This document shows positions 20,488-28,964 of a stretch of 64,000 nucleotides of DNA, one piece after another. Position 1 is the first letter of the stretch; the number at the start of each line of letters is the position of its first letter. A program made the position numbers and the translations under genes. The notes beneath the pieces are model-generated. The model did not search any database and was not told where the DNA came from. It was given only the letters and a program-made list of their open reading frames with translations. This stretch comes from Kribbella rubisoli (GTDB taxonomy: Bacteria; Actinomycetota; Actinomycetes; Propionibacteriales; Kribbellaceae), in assembly GCF_004217145.1 (NCBI RefSeq), contig NZ_SHKR01000011.1, forward strand, positions 806,001 to 870,000, read 5' to 3'.

Positions 20488-20590
20488 CTCCGGAGGCGCC
20501 CTTGCAGGGTGCACGCAGGCCCTCGCCGTCTGTGCACTCAGGTCGAGCGTGGCGGACCCTCGGCCCGTTGCAGCGCCTCTCGGCCTGGAT
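20488..20590 (-). ncRNA. SAH riboswitch upstream of metH
   Basis: On the minus strand the leader reads GGCCGAGAGGCGCTGCAACG and then closes with CTCGACC. CGAG/CTCG gives stem P1. GAGGCGC (20573-20579) pairs perfectly with GCGCCTC (20493-20499) to form the second stem/pseudoknot. This matches the consensus of the S-adenosylhomocysteine riboswitch (CCGAGGnGCGCUGCAA ... GGCUCG ... GGCGCUC). A variable hairpin with GTGCAC arms sits between P1 and the last strand. The element ends 15-20 bases before the metH ribosome-binding site. SAH binding is known to switch on SAH-recycling genes of this kind. Confidence 0.85.
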
Positions 20591-20653
20591 CGTCCATGTT
20601 AGCGGCGTCACTCCCTGCAGCCAGCACCCCAGATCACATTCTAAGACGGTGTC

Positions 20654-21190
20654 TCAAGGGGTGATCAGGCCCTGAAGGCTCGGGGCGTACAGCGCGGCGA
20701 CCCGGTCCAGGTCGGCCGTGGCGATCGGGCCTTCCCGGTCGATCGCGATCGCGGCGCCGAGCCCGAGCAGCTGGCCGGTGATCAGCGCGGCCCGCAGGTC
20801 GGCGTCCGGACCGGTCAGTCGGGCGGCGAAGGCGCGGGTGACCTGGTCCCGGAAGTGCTCGCGGATCTGGGCGCGCTCGTCCCCCTTGCCGGCCGCGAAG
20901 ACGACCCGGACGAGCAGGTCCTGGTCGTTCTCGCGGCGGTACTTCACGAGGGTCCGAACGGCGTGCTGGCCGAGCCGCTCGTTCGGTGCCGCGAGCAGCA
21001 GTTGGGCGGCCTCGGTGAAGTCGGCGACCCGCTCGAACAGCGCTTCCTTGCCGCCGAAGTACTTGACGATCAGGGCAGCGCTGACGCCCGCGTCCGCGGC
21101 GACCCCGCGCAGCGTGACCCCGTTGTACGGCTCGCGCGCGAACGCCTTCCGCGCCGCGCGCAGGATCGCGGTCCGCCCCGGATCGGTCAC
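20654..21190 (-). CDS. TetR family regulator
   Basis: Predicted 178-residue repressor. The HTH is residues 5-50: RTAILRAARKAFAREPYNGV, then TLRGVAADAGVSAALIVKYFGGKEALF. The C-terminal part resembles the TetR_C_17 type (alpha-helical, RLTGPDADLRAALITGQL). GTG 21190 overlaps the stop of the MFS gene by four bases (GTGA), so the regulator is translated from the exporter transcript. It most likely binds the two operators in front of the exporter. Confidence 0.87.
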   Translation of the reverse strand: MTDPGRTAILRAARKAFAREPYNGVTLRGVAADAGVSAALIVKYFGGKEALFERVADFTEAAQLLLAAPNERLGQHAVRTLVKYRRENDQDLLVRVVFAAGKGDERAQIREHFRDQVTRAFAARLTGPDADLRAALITGQLLGLGAAIAIDREGPIATADLDRVAALYAPSLQGLITP

Positions 21191-22632
21191 GCCCGTGCCA
21201 CCTCACCAGTCGTCTCACCCGCCACCTCGCCCGCCACCTCGGACGCCGGCTTGGGGCGACGTACCGGGATCAGCAGGACCAGCCCCGCCGCCGCCACGGC
21301 CGCCACGCCGGCGATCACGAACACGATCAGGTACGCCGAGAGCGCGGGCGCGACCCGGCCGGCGCTCGCGATCGTGACGTTGGCCAGCACGGTCGCGACG
21401 ATCGTGCTGCAGATCGCCTGCCCGACCGTGCGCATCAGCGTGTTGAGGCCGTTCGCGGCAGCCGTTTCGGTCACCGGCACAGCATGCATGATCAGCGCCG
21501 GAAGCGCCGAGTACGCAACGGCAGTGCCGGCAGAAACGACCGTTGCGCCGATGACGATCCCCGCCACGTTGCTGCTGGTGAACAGCCTGACCACGTACCC
21601 CGCGGCCATCAGCACCGACGCGATTCCGAGCGTGAACCGCGGGCCGCGCGCGTTGGAGATCCGGGCGGATACGGGCGAGAGCAACACCATCGCCACCCCA
21701 CCTGGCAGCAGACACAGACCGCTGACGACGATGGATTCGCCCAGCCCGTAGCCAGTCCATGTGGGCTCCTGCACGAGCTGCGCGGTCGACAGCGAGTTGG
21801 CGTAGAACGCGAACCCGATCAGCAGTGCGCCCAGGTTGGTGAAGAGTACGGCGGGACGCGCGGAGACGCGGAGGTCCACGAGGGGGCTCCTCGTGCGCAG
21901 TTCGTACCAGCCCCACGCCGGGATCAGCAGCACGGCAACGGCGTACAGGACGACGAGGGTCGGCGCACTCCAGGCGGTGGTCTTCGAGACCGCGAGGAGG
22001 AAGCAGACGAGGAACGCGCTGAGGCCGACAGCGCCGACGATGTCGAAGCGGCCGCTGGTCCGGATCGCCGACTCGGGAACGATCAGCAGCACCAGGACGA
22101 TGTCGAGCAGGCCGAGGCCGAGGTTGATCCAGAACATCGTGTGCCAGTTCGCGTACTCGACCACCAGCGTCGCGGCCGGGATGCCGAACGCCGCGCCGAT
22201 ACCCAGCGTCGAGCTCATGATCGCGATGGACGGGATCACCCGCCGCGGGGGCAGCTCGTCGCGCAGGATGCTGATGCCGAGCGGGACCACCGCGACGGCG
22301 GCGCCCTGGAACGCCCGGCCGACGATCAGCACGGTCAGGTTCGAGCTGATTGCGCAGAGCAACGAGCCGATGATCATCGACGACAGCGCGATCAGCAGCA
22401 CGCGGCGCTTGCCGTACATGTCGCCGGCGCGGCCGAGCAGCGGCGTGAACACGGCTCCGGTGAGCAGCGTCACAGTGATCAGCCAGCTCACGTCGGACGC
22501 GGGGCTGTGGGTGATCTGCGGTAGCTCGGGCAGGAGCGGTACGACGATGGTCTGGCTGATCGAGACCAGCACACCGCAGAACGCGAGCGCGGCCAGGATC
22601 AGGCGTGGGTGAGCGGCAGGGCGGACGGTCAC
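21187..22632 (-). CDS. MFS drug-efflux transporter (DHA2, 14 TM)
   Basis: Predicted 481-residue membrane protein with about 14 hydrophobic segments. The DHA2 signature appears early: FCGVLVSISQTIVVPLLP in TM1 and the loop GRAGDMYGKRRVLL between TM2 and TM3. Motif C is QGAAVAVVPLGISILRDELPP. Such proteins export hydrophobic drugs with protons. The C-terminal tail is Glu/Val repetitive (EVAGEVAGETTGEVARA). GTG 22632 has GAGGA upstream. It is coupled to the tetR gene behind it, and two operators precede it. Confidence 0.9.
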   Translation of the reverse strand: MTVRPAAHPRLILAALAFCGVLVSISQTIVVPLLPELPQITHSPASDVSWLITVTLLTGAVFTPLLGRAGDMYGKRRVLLIALSSMIIGSLLCAISSNLTVLIVGRAFQGAAVAVVPLGISILRDELPPRRVIPSIAIMSSTLGIGAAFGIPAATLVVEYANWHTMFWINLGLGLLDIVLVLLIVPESAIRTSGRFDIVGAVGLSAFLVCFLLAVSKTTAWSAPTLVVLYAVAVLLIPAWGWYELRTRSPLVDLRVSARPAVLFTNLGALLIGFAFYANSLSTAQLVQEPTWTGYGLGESIVVSGLCLLPGGVAMVLLSPVSARISNARGPRFTLGIASVLMAAGYVVRLFTSSNVAGIVIGATVVSAGTAVAYSALPALIMHAVPVTETAAANGLNTLMRTVGQAICSTIVATVLANVTIASAGRVAPALSAYLIVFVIAGVAAVAAAGLVLLIPVRRPKPASEVAGEVAGETTGEVARA

Positions 22633-22648
22633 ACGGAGTCCTCACGGG

Positions 22649-22689
22649 GTGAACAGTTGTTTACTCAGGAATGGTAAACGCTTGTTCAC
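22649..22689. promoter_or_regulatory. two TetR operators in mirror orientation
   Basis: GTGAACAGTTGTTTAC (22649-22664) and GTAAACGCTTGTTCAC (22674-22689) are two 16-base dyads, each the mirror of the other, 25 bases apart. Together they make a ten-base perfect outer repeat (GGGGTGAACA / TGTTCACCCC). They lie just upstream of the exporter start and fit control by the coupled TetR. Confidence 0.78.
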
Positions 22690-22766
22690 CCCTTCCGGAA
22701 GTGGACCGGCGAACTGGCCGCCGATTGGACCAGCACGGCGGGGGCGCCGCTGCCTAGGTTGGTTGC

Positions 22767-23600
22767 ATGAGGATCTTCATCGCCGGCGCGACCGGCGTCA
22801 TCGGCCGTCGGCTGGTACCGCTGCTAGTTGCCGATGGCCACGAGGTGACCGCGCTGTCGAGGCGGTCACAGGTGCCCGGCGTGACGACGGTGCAGGGTGA
22901 TGTGTACGACGCTGCCGCGCTCCGCGAGGTGGTTGCGGCCGCCCGGCCGGATGTCGTCATGCACCAGCTGACCGACCTCACGTCGCGAGATTTCGCCGCG
23001 AACGGGCGGATCCGGCGTGAAGGCACCCGCAACCTCGTCGACGCTGCGCTCGCTGCCGGAGTACGGCGGGTGATCTCGCAGAGCGTCGCGTGGGCGTACG
23101 AGCCGGGCGATGTGCCCGCTGACGAGTCCACGTCTCTCGACCTGCACACCGCCGACGAGAGGCGCCGCGGGACGGTCGACGCGGTCGCCACCCTCGAGGC
23201 GATCACCGCCGAGGCTCCCGAGTGGGTCGTACTCCGCTACGGCCTGCTCTACGGCCCCGACACCTGGTACACCAAGGGCGGCCTGATGGCCGACCTGGCC
23301 GCCGCCGGCCAACTCCCGGCAAACGGCGATGTCACCAGCTTCCTCCACATCCAAGACGCGGTCTCAGCCGCCGCAGCCGCCCTGACCTGGCCATCCGGCC
23401 CCGTCAACGTCGTCGACGACGAGCCGGCTCCCGCCACCACCTGGCTCCCGGCCTTCGCCCAATCAGTAGGCGCCCCCGCGCCGACAGACTCCCAGTCCGC
23501 CTCACGCGCTCCTTGGGCTCGCGGTGCCACGAATACCCACGCGCGTAGCCTCGGGTGGTCCCCCAGCCAGCCGACCTGGCGTACGGGCTTCTTCTCCTGA
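22767..23600 (+). CDS. NAD-dependent epimerase/dehydratase family protein
   Basis: Predicted 277-residue extended SDR. It starts MRIFIAGATGVIGRRLVPLL (GxxGxxG), followed by HQLTDLTSRDFAANGRIRREGTRNLVDAA and SQSVAWAYEPGD. The catalytic YxxxK is not obvious, so an isomerase-like or NmrA-like role is possible. ATG 22767 is chosen from the Rossmann start. A strong hairpin lies just past the stop. Substrate unknown. Confidence 0.84.
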   Translation: MRIFIAGATGVIGRRLVPLLVADGHEVTALSRRSQVPGVTTVQGDVYDAAALREVVAAARPDVVMHQLTDLTSRDFAANGRIRREGTRNLVDAALAAGVRRVISQSVAWAYEPGDVPADESTSLDLHTADERRRGTVDAVATLEAITAEAPEWVVLRYGLLYGPDTWYTKGGLMADLAAAGQLPANGDVTSFLHIQDAVSAAAAALTWPSGPVNVVDDEPAPATTWLPAFAQSVGAPAPTDSQSASRAPWARGATNTHARSLGWSPSQPTWRTGFFS

Positions 23601-23613
23601 GCTTGAACAAAGA

Positions 23614-23660
23614 GATCGGGCCCGAGCGCTCTGAGGGGGAGGAGAGCGTCGGGCCCGATC
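23614..23660. terminator. bidirectional hairpin terminator
   Basis: The arms 23614-23632 and 23643-23660 pair over 18 positions with one bulged base (GATCGGGCCCGA plus CGCTCT) around a ten-base loop. The hairpin lies between two convergent genes and can serve both. There is no T-run, as is usual in high-GC actinobacteria. Confidence 0.85.
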
Positions 23661-23694
23661 GATCGGTCCGCCGGCAGCGGGGGTAGCGCTGGGG

Positions 23695-25209
23695 TTAGCG
23701 GACCGGGCCTTGGATCAGTTCGATGGTGGCCTTGTGGGTCTGGCCGGACTGGTCGACCCAGCCGACCTCGACCTTGTCGCCGGGGTGTTGCTTGTTGAGC
23801 AGCTCCGACAGCGCGTCGGGCGAGTCGACGGTGTGACCGGCGAAGGAGGTGATCACGTCACCGGCCTCGATGCCCGCGTCGTCCGCGTGACCGTCTGCGA
23901 GTACGTCGCCGACGACCGCGCCGGTGGTGCCCTCGCTCGTTACGACCGAGACTCCGAGCATCGGGGAGGCGCCGATGTGTACGACGTCCGACGACTTGCC
24001 GCTCTCGATCTGCTGCGCGATGTCGAGCGCCTGGTTGATCGGGATCGCGTACCCCTCGGTGGTCGTCCCGGAACCGTTCCCGGAACCGCCCTGCCCGTTC
24101 CCGAACCCGTTGCCCGACCCGTCGCCCGAGCCATCGCCGGAACCATCGCCCGAACCGTTGCCCGAGCCGTTGCCCGACCCGGACCCGTTGCCCGCACCGT
24201 CGCCGAAGCCGTTGCCGCCGAACGGGTTGCCGTCCCCGTATCCGTCGCCGTACCCGGTGCCGTCCCCGGCCGCCGTCAGCGTCGCCGTCGCGGTCGCGCC
24301 GGAGGTGACCGCCGTCTGACCCGGCCGGCCCTGGCCGCCGTTGTTCCCGTTACCGCCGGCCACGTCCACGCCGACGACCTCGCCGTTCGCGTTCACCAGC
24401 GGGCCGCCGGAGTCGCCGGCCTGGATGTTCGCGTCGGTCTGGATCAGGTTGGTGAGGTTCTCCGGGTCCTGCCCGTTCTCGTCGGTCGCGGTGATCGCCT
24501 GGTTCAGGCCGGTCACCTTGCCGGCCGCGTAGCTCGGCGTACCGCCGGTGCCGCCCGCGTTCCCGACGCCGACGACCTGGTCGCCGAGCTTCACCTGGTC
24601 GGAGTTGCCGGTCTTGGCGGTCTCCAGCCCGGACGCGTCCTTCAGCTTCAGTACGGCGATGTCGTGCTGCTCGTCGTACCCGGCGACGCTCGCGGTGTAG
24701 GTCTTGCCGTTGCCGATGTCGGTCACGGTGATCGACGTCGCGCCCTCGACGACGTGGTGGTTGGTGAGCACCTCACCGTCGGAGGTCAGCACGATCCCGG
24801 TCCCGGCCGCCCGTGCGTTCTCGTATCCGAGCACGGTGTTCACGTCGACCAGCCCCGGCGACACCTTGGCCGCCACGGACGAGGCGTCGAACGCCTTCTG
24901 CGACAGCTCCGAGCTGTTCCCGGCGCTGTGCTGGTCGATGCCCCAGGCAACCGATCCGGCGACGACCACCGCGGCCAGCCCGAGCGCTCCGGCTCCCAGC
25001 AACCGGCGGCCGCGCTTCTTCGGCGGCTTCGGCGGGAACGGGTACTGCGGGTTGTACTGCGGACCCTGCTGGTACGGCGATCCCTGCTGGTACTGCGGGT
25101 TGTTCGGGTACGGCCCGTTCTGGGGGTACTGCGGATACCCGCCATGCGCTGGCGGCCAACCTCCGTACTGCCCACCGTCGTACGGTCCAGGTCCAGCGCT
25201 CTCGTTCAT
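23695..25209 (-). CDS. HtrA/DegP-like S1C serine protease with PDZ domain
   Basis: Predicted 504-residue membrane-anchored protease. The cytoplasmic N-terminus is a Pro/Gln/Tyr-rich repeat region (NNPQYQQGSPYQQGPQ, about 1-65). One membrane segment follows (about 70-91, LLGAGALGLAAVVVAGS). The trypsin-like domain has all catalytic residues: His in LTNHHVVEG (about 148), Asp in HDIAVLKL (about 184), Ser in GDSGGPLV (about 264). The PDZ domain (about 400-490) begins MLGVSVVTSEG. Between catalytic Ser and PDZ lies an ~80-residue insertion of Gly/Ser/Asn/Asp repeats (about 300-380) that splits the last part of the protease fold (GVDVA ... GYAIPIN). Such proteases degrade or refold envelope proteins under stress. 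ATG 25209 has GGAGGG upstream. Confidence 0.9.
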   Translation of the reverse strand: MNESAGPGPYDGGQYGGWPPAHGGYPQYPQNGPYPNNPQYQQGSPYQQGPQYNPQYPFPPKPPKKRGRRLLGAGALGLAAVVVAGSVAWGIDQHSAGNSSELSQKAFDASSVAAKVSPGLVDVNTVLGYENARAAGTGIVLTSDGEVLTNHHVVEGATSITVTDIGNGKTYTASVAGYDEQHDIAVLKLKDASGLETAKTGNSDQVKLGDQVVGVGNAGGTGGTPSYAAGKVTGLNQAITATDENGQDPENLTNLIQTDANIQAGDSGGPLVNANGEVVGVDVAGGNGNNGGQGRPGQTAVTSGATATATLTAAGDGTGYGDGYGDGNPFGGNGFGDGAGNGSGSGNGSGNGSGDGSGDGSGDGSGNGFGNGQGGSGNGSGTTTEGYAIPINQALDIAQQIESGKSSDVVHIGASPMLGVSVVTSEGTTGAVVGDVLADGHADDAGIEAGDVITSFAGHTVDSPDALSELLNKQHPGDKVEVGWVDQSGQTHKATIELIQGPVR

Positions 25210-25291
25210 TTCCCGTGCCCTCCTCAGCCAATTCCCTCTGCCTACGAGTAGAGCGCGCCAGACTGAGAACTCCATCGGCCCAACCAATGAA

Positions 25292-25849
25292 TCAGCTGAG
25301 AATCTTCTGCACCGCCATCAGCACGGCCCGGCGTCGCACGGTCGCGTTCGGCTCATCGGCGCCGTACTCCGGGTTCATCGACGACCAACTCGTCGCGATC
25401 GCCTGGATCAGCGACAACAGGCTGACCGCGCTGAACTGCCTCGTCACCACGCGCCGCCGCATCCCCCGCTGCAGCTCGTCCAGCCGGCTCTGGTTGACCG
25501 CGACGATCGCCTCCAACGGCTGACCGTGCGGCCGCTCGAGCCGGTACCAGGTCGAGAGCCGGAGCCGGTCCGGATGCGCCTCGAAGTAGTCGAACACCCG
25601 GCCCGCGTACGCCGGGAGGTCGTCGGCGTCGAACCCGACCTCGTCGAGGTATTGCTCCACGGAGGCGCTGAACGCCGCGTCGAACAGCCCGTCCTTGTTG
25701 CCGAAGTACGCGTAGAGCATGGCCTTGTTGCACCCGGCCACCTCGGCGATCCGGTCCACCCGCGCGCCGGCGATCCCGCGCGCGGCGAACTCCTCGATGG
25801 CGGCGGCCAGGATGCGGGCCTTGGTCCGGTCGGCGTTCCGTTGCTGCAT
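25292..25849 (-). CDS. TetR family regulator
   Basis: Predicted 185-residue repressor. The HTH is residues 10-55: RILAAAIEEFAARGIAGARV, then DRIAEVAGCNKAMLYAYFGNKDGLF. The C-terminal domain resembles TetR_C_33-type members. ATG 25849 is divergent from an SDR gene, with three operator copies between, so it should repress both itself and the SDR. Confidence 0.88.
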   Translation of the reverse strand: MQQRNADRTKARILAAAIEEFAARGIAGARVDRIAEVAGCNKAMLYAYFGNKDGLFDAAFSASVEQYLDEVGFDADDLPAYAGRVFDYFEAHPDRLRLSTWYRLERPHGQPLEAIVAVNQSRLDELQRGMRRRVVTRQFSAVSLLSLIQAIATSWSSMNPEYGADEPNATVRRRAVLMAVQKILS

Positions 25850-25860
25850 ACGACCAGACT

Positions 25861-25929
25861 AACCAACTGGTCAGTTGATTTCGACCAACCGGTTGGTTAG
25901 CTTGGAATTAAACAACCAACCAGTTAGTT
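25861..25929. promoter_or_regulatory. three TetR operators
   Basis: Three 16-base dyads are AACCAACTGGTCAGTT (25861-25876), GACCAACCGGTTGGTT (25883-25898, containing a 14-base perfect palindrome) and AACCAACCAGTTAGTT (25914-25929). They fill the space between the divergent tetR and SDR genes. The third ends ten bases before the SDR start, where a bound repressor would block translation or transcription. Confidence 0.82.
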
Positions 25930-25939
25930 AGGCCCAAGC

Positions 25940-26773
25940 ATGAACAAGATTTGGTTGATCACCGGCAGCTCCCGCGGCCTGGGCCGCGCCCTCACCGAGG
26001 CCGTGCTGGCCGCCGGCGACCGAGTCGTCGCCACCGCACGCAAACCCGAGCAGCTCGACGACCTGGTCGCGAAGTACGGCGAGCAGATCCGCGCGGTCGC
26101 TCTCGACGTGACCGACGCCGCGGCCGCCCGCGCCGCCGTCCGGACCGCACTCGACACGTTCGGTGGCCTGGACGTCGTCGCGAACAACGCCGGCTACGCG
26201 AACAGCGCCTCGATCGAGGAAACCCCGGACGACGACTTCCGGGCGCAGATCGAGACCAACCTCTTCGGCGTCGTCAACGTGACGAAGGCCGCGCTGCCGG
26301 TGTTCCGCGAGCAGAAGAGCGGGCACTTCCTGCAGTTCTCATCGGTCGGCGGGCGGGTCGGCGGAACCCCGGGTATGGGCGCCTACCAGACCGCGAAGTT
26401 CGCGGTCGAAGGCTTCTCCGAGGTGCTCAGCAACGAGGTCCGGCCGTTCGGCGTGAAGGTGACGATCGTCGAGCCGGGCGCCTTCCGCACCGACTGGGGC
26501 GGCTCGTCAATGCAGCTCGCGGAGGTCCACCCGGACTACGACTCCACCGTCGGCGAGCTGAACCGCTACCGCCTGGAGACCGACGGCAAGCAACCGGGCG
26601 ACCCGGCGAAGGCTGCCGAGGCGATCCTGCACATCGCGAACCTCGACAACCCACCGCTGCGTCTCCTCCTCGGCAAGGACGCCCTCACCCACGCCGACCG
26701 CGCATCCGTTTCTCGCGCCGAGGAGGCCGCCGCCTGGGCCCACCTGACCACCTCGACCGACTATTCAGCGTAG
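25940..26773 (+). CDS. short-chain dehydrogenase/reductase
   Basis: Predicted 277-residue classical SDR. It has [15 protein letters not shown] (cofactor), NNAG ([12 protein letters not shown]), the active site [27 protein letters not shown] with the YxxxK pair, and EPGAFRTDW. This is a typical oxidoreductase of the group that includes many carbonyl reductases. No good ribosome-binding site lies before ATG 25940, so the mRNA may be nearly leaderless. The stop overlaps the convergent epoxide hydrolase gene by nine bases. It is controlled by the adjacent TetR. Confidence 0.9.
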   Translation: MNKIWLITGSSRGLGRALTEAVLAAGDRVVATARKPEQLDDLVAKYGEQIRAVALDVTDAAAARAAVRTALDTFGGLDVVANNAGYANSASIEETPDDDFRAQIETNLFGVVNVTKAALPVFREQKSGHFLQFSSVGGRVGGTPGMGAYQTAKFAVEGFSEVLSNEVRPFGVKVTIVEPGAFRTDWGGSSMQLAEVHPDYDSTVGELNRYRLETDGKQPGDPAKAAEAILHIANLDNPPLRLLLGKDALTHADRASVSRAEEAAAWAHLTTSTDYSA

Positions 26774-27907
26774 TGAGCGGAAGAACTCGCGGACGTCGCC
26801 GATCAGGATCTCCGGCTCTTCCAGTGCGGCGAAGTGACCGCCGTGGTCGACGTCGGTCCAGCGGGTGATGTTGTTGTCCCGCTCGGCGTACCGGCGGATC
26901 GCGACGTCGTGGGCGAACGCGATCACAGCGGTCGGCACCCCGGAGTTCTCCAGCTTGGTCCCCCACGCCTCCTGCTGCGCGTAACCGACGTACGCGGCCG
27001 AGCCGGCGGTGCCGGTGAGCCAGTAGATCATCGCGTTCGTGAGCAGCCGGTCCTTGCTGATAATTGCGTCCGGCAAGGTTTCGGCGGGCCAGGTCCAGGC
27101 CATGAACTTGTCCATGATCCAGGCCAGCTGCCCGACCGGCGAGTCGACGAGTCCGTACGCCAGCGTCTGCGGCCGGGTGGACTGGATCGAGATGTAGCCG
27201 AACTCCTTCTGCAGGAAGCCGCCGATCCGCGCGATCCGGTCCTGCTCGAGCGGCGTCAACGTCTGCAGCTCCTCCTCCGGCAGCGGGAACGGCGGCAGCG
27301 AGGGCCCGCCGTTCGTGTGTACGCCGACGACCCGGTCACGTGCCGCACGCGCGACCGCCGGCGAGACAGCGCCACCGATGTCACCACCCTGTACGCCGTA
27401 CCGCTCGTACCCGAGCTCCTCCATCAGGAGAGCCCACACCTGTCCGACCCGCTCCCTGGACCACCCGCTGGCAGACACGGGCCCGGAGAACCCGAACCCG
27501 GGCAGCGAAGGAATCACGAGGTGGAACGCGTCCGCGGCCTGGCCGCCATGGGCGACCGGGTCGGTCAGCGGCCCGATCAGGTCGAGGAACTCGACGATGG
27601 AGCCGGGCCAGCCGTGCGTCAGCATCAGCGGCAGCGCGTCCGGCTCGGCCGACCGGACGTGCAGGAAGTGGATCTTCTGACCCTCGATCTCGGTGGTGAA
27701 CTGGGGATACGAGTTCAGCTCCTTCTCGGCCGCTCGCCAGTCGTACGAGGTCCGCCAGTAGTCGACCAGCGAGGACAGCCAGGAGACCGGTACGCCGGTG
27801 TTCCAGTCGTCACCGGGCAGCGGCGCGGGGAGCCGGGTGCTCGCCAGCCTGGTGGCGAGGTCGTCGAGAGTGCTCTGCGGGATGTCGATCGTGAAGGGCT
27901 TGATCAT
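26765..27907 (-). CDS. epoxide hydrolase (EHN domain), alpha/beta fold
   Basis: Predicted 380-residue hydrolase. The N-terminal EHN domain (1-105) is [20 protein letters not shown]. The oxyanion motif HGWPGS is at about 105, the nucleophile Asp in [12 protein letters not shown] at about 183, and the catalytic His in [14 protein letters not shown] near the C-terminus. This organisation is that of microsomal-type/juvenile hormone epoxide hydrolases, which open epoxides to diols. ATG 27907 is chosen from the EHN start. It is divergent from a WYL regulator across a nested palindrome, which is its likely operator. Confidence 0.9.
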   Translation of the reverse strand: MIKPFTIDIPQSTLDDLATRLASTRLPAPLPGDDWNTGVPVSWLSSLVDYWRTSYDWRAAEKELNSYPQFTTEIEGQKIHFLHVRSAEPDALPLMLTHGWPGSIVEFLDLIGPLTDPVAHGGQAADAFHLVIPSLPGFGFSGPVSASGWSRERVGQVWALLMEELGYERYGVQGGDIGGAVSPAVARAARDRVVGVHTNGGPSLPPFPLPEEELQTLTPLEQDRIARIGGFLQKEFGYISIQSTRPQTLAYGLVDSPVGQLAWIMDKFMAWTWPAETLPDAIISKDRLLTNAMIYWLTGTAGSAAYVGYAQQEAWGTKLENSGVPTAVIAFAHDVAIRRYAERDNNITRWTDVDHGGHFAALEEPEILIGDVREFFRSLR

Positions 27908-27916
27908 GTCTAGAAG

Positions 27917-27961
27917 TCTGTCACCCACTTAGGACAGCTTTAGTCCTAGCTGCGTGACAGA
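27917..27961. promoter_or_regulatory. nested dyad operator for the WYL regulator
   Basis: TCTGTCAC (27917-27924) and GTGACAGA (27954-27961) are perfect arms. Inside them, TAGGAC (27930-27935) and GTCCTA (27943-27948) form a second perfect dyad, with five bases on each side between inner and outer arms. The whole 45-base region is symmetrical and fills the space between two divergent genes. Confidence 0.75.
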
Positions 27962-27970
27962 ATCCAAATC

Positions 27971-28948
27971 ATGCTCGAAACCTCGGCCCGGCTCCTCAAA
28001 CTCCTCTCGCTCCTGCAGCAGCCCAAGGAGTGGAGCGGTGCTGCCCTGGCCGACGAGCTCGCCGTCGGCGTCCGGACCGTACGGCGGGACGTCGACAAGC
28101 TCCGCAACCTCGGCTACCCGGTCGACGCCGTACCGGGTGTGGCCGGCTACCGGCTCGGCTCCGGCGCAGCGCTTCCGCCGCTGCTGCTGGACGACGAGGA
28201 AGCCGTTGCCGTCGCGATCGGACTGCGCGCCGCCGCGTCCGGCACAGTCGCCGGCACCGAAGAGTCGTCGGTCCGGGCGCTCACCAAGCTCGAGCAGGTC
28301 CTACCGTCGAGGCTCCGGCATCGGATCGAGCTGCTCCAGCAGGTCGCGGTCACCCCCGCGGGCGGCCCGTCCGTGCAACCCGACGTACTGCTCGCTGTCG
28401 CCGCCGCCTGTCGCGACCACCAGCGGCTCCGGTTCGACTACAGCAACCACGACGGTACGGCGACCACCCGGACGACCGAGCCACATCGGCTCGTGCACAC
28501 CGGCCGGCGTTGGTACCTCGTCGCGTGGGATCTGGACCGGACCGACTGGCGCACGTTCCGCCTCGACCGCCTCGAGCCGCGGATCCCCACCGGTCCGCGA
28601 TTCACGCCGCGCGAAGAGGTGCCGGACATCGCGACCACGAACCGAGGCGTCGCGTACGGCGGATACCGCTACCAGGCCCGCATCCTGGTCCACGCACCCG
28701 CCGAGCAGGTGGCCGACCGCTTCGGCCCGAGCGTCGCGACGGTGACACCGATCGACGGCGCCCATACCAAACCGTTTGGTATGGAGACGGCGACGACGCT
28801 GGTCGAGACCGGCGCGAACTCCCTCGACGAGATCGCCTTCTACCTCGGTCGGCTGGATCACCCGTTCGAGATCCAGTCGCCGCCGGAATTGATCGAGCGC
28901 GTCCGCGACCTGGCGACGCGCCTGGCAGCGTCGATTCCGCCGCCCTGA
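27971..28948 (+). CDS. YafY-type WYL-domain transcriptional regulator
   Basis: Predicted 325-residue regulator. An HTH_11/deoR-like wing is at the N-terminus: SARLLKLLSLLQQPKEWSGA, then LADELAVGVRTVRRDVDKLRNLGYPV. A WYL domain follows (about 140-225) with HTGRRWYLVAWDLDRTDWRTFRLDRL, and the C-terminal WCX extension ends with the helix PPELIERVRDL. Such regulators respond to small ligands or nucleic acids. It probably controls the divergent epoxide hydrolase and itself through the nested dyad. Confidence 0.87.
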   Translation: MLETSARLLKLLSLLQQPKEWSGAALADELAVGVRTVRRDVDKLRNLGYPVDAVPGVAGYRLGSGAALPPLLLDDEEAVAVAIGLRAAASGTVAGTEESSVRALTKLEQVLPSRLRHRIELLQQVAVTPAGGPSVQPDVLLAVAAACRDHQRLRFDYSNHDGTATTRTTEPHRLVHTGRRWYLVAWDLDRTDWRTFRLDRLEPRIPTGPRFTPREEVPDIATTNRGVAYGGYRYQARILVHAPAEQVADRFGPSVATVTPIDGAHTKPFGMETATTLVETGANSLDEIAFYLGRLDHPFEIQSPPELIERVRDLATRLAASIPPP

Positions 28949-28964
28949 CCGGTACCGTTCAGAC

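Noticed and set aside
20465..20611. Upstream extension of metH to 1253 codons
   Set aside because: The extra codons lie across the SAH riboswitch; ATG 20464 has a good ribosome-binding site and the expected start.
24100..24245. Short tandem repeats resembling a CRISPR or satellite
   Set aside because: Units are short, degenerate, in frame and code for Gly/Ser/Asn/Asp in the HtrA-like protease; there are no spacers.
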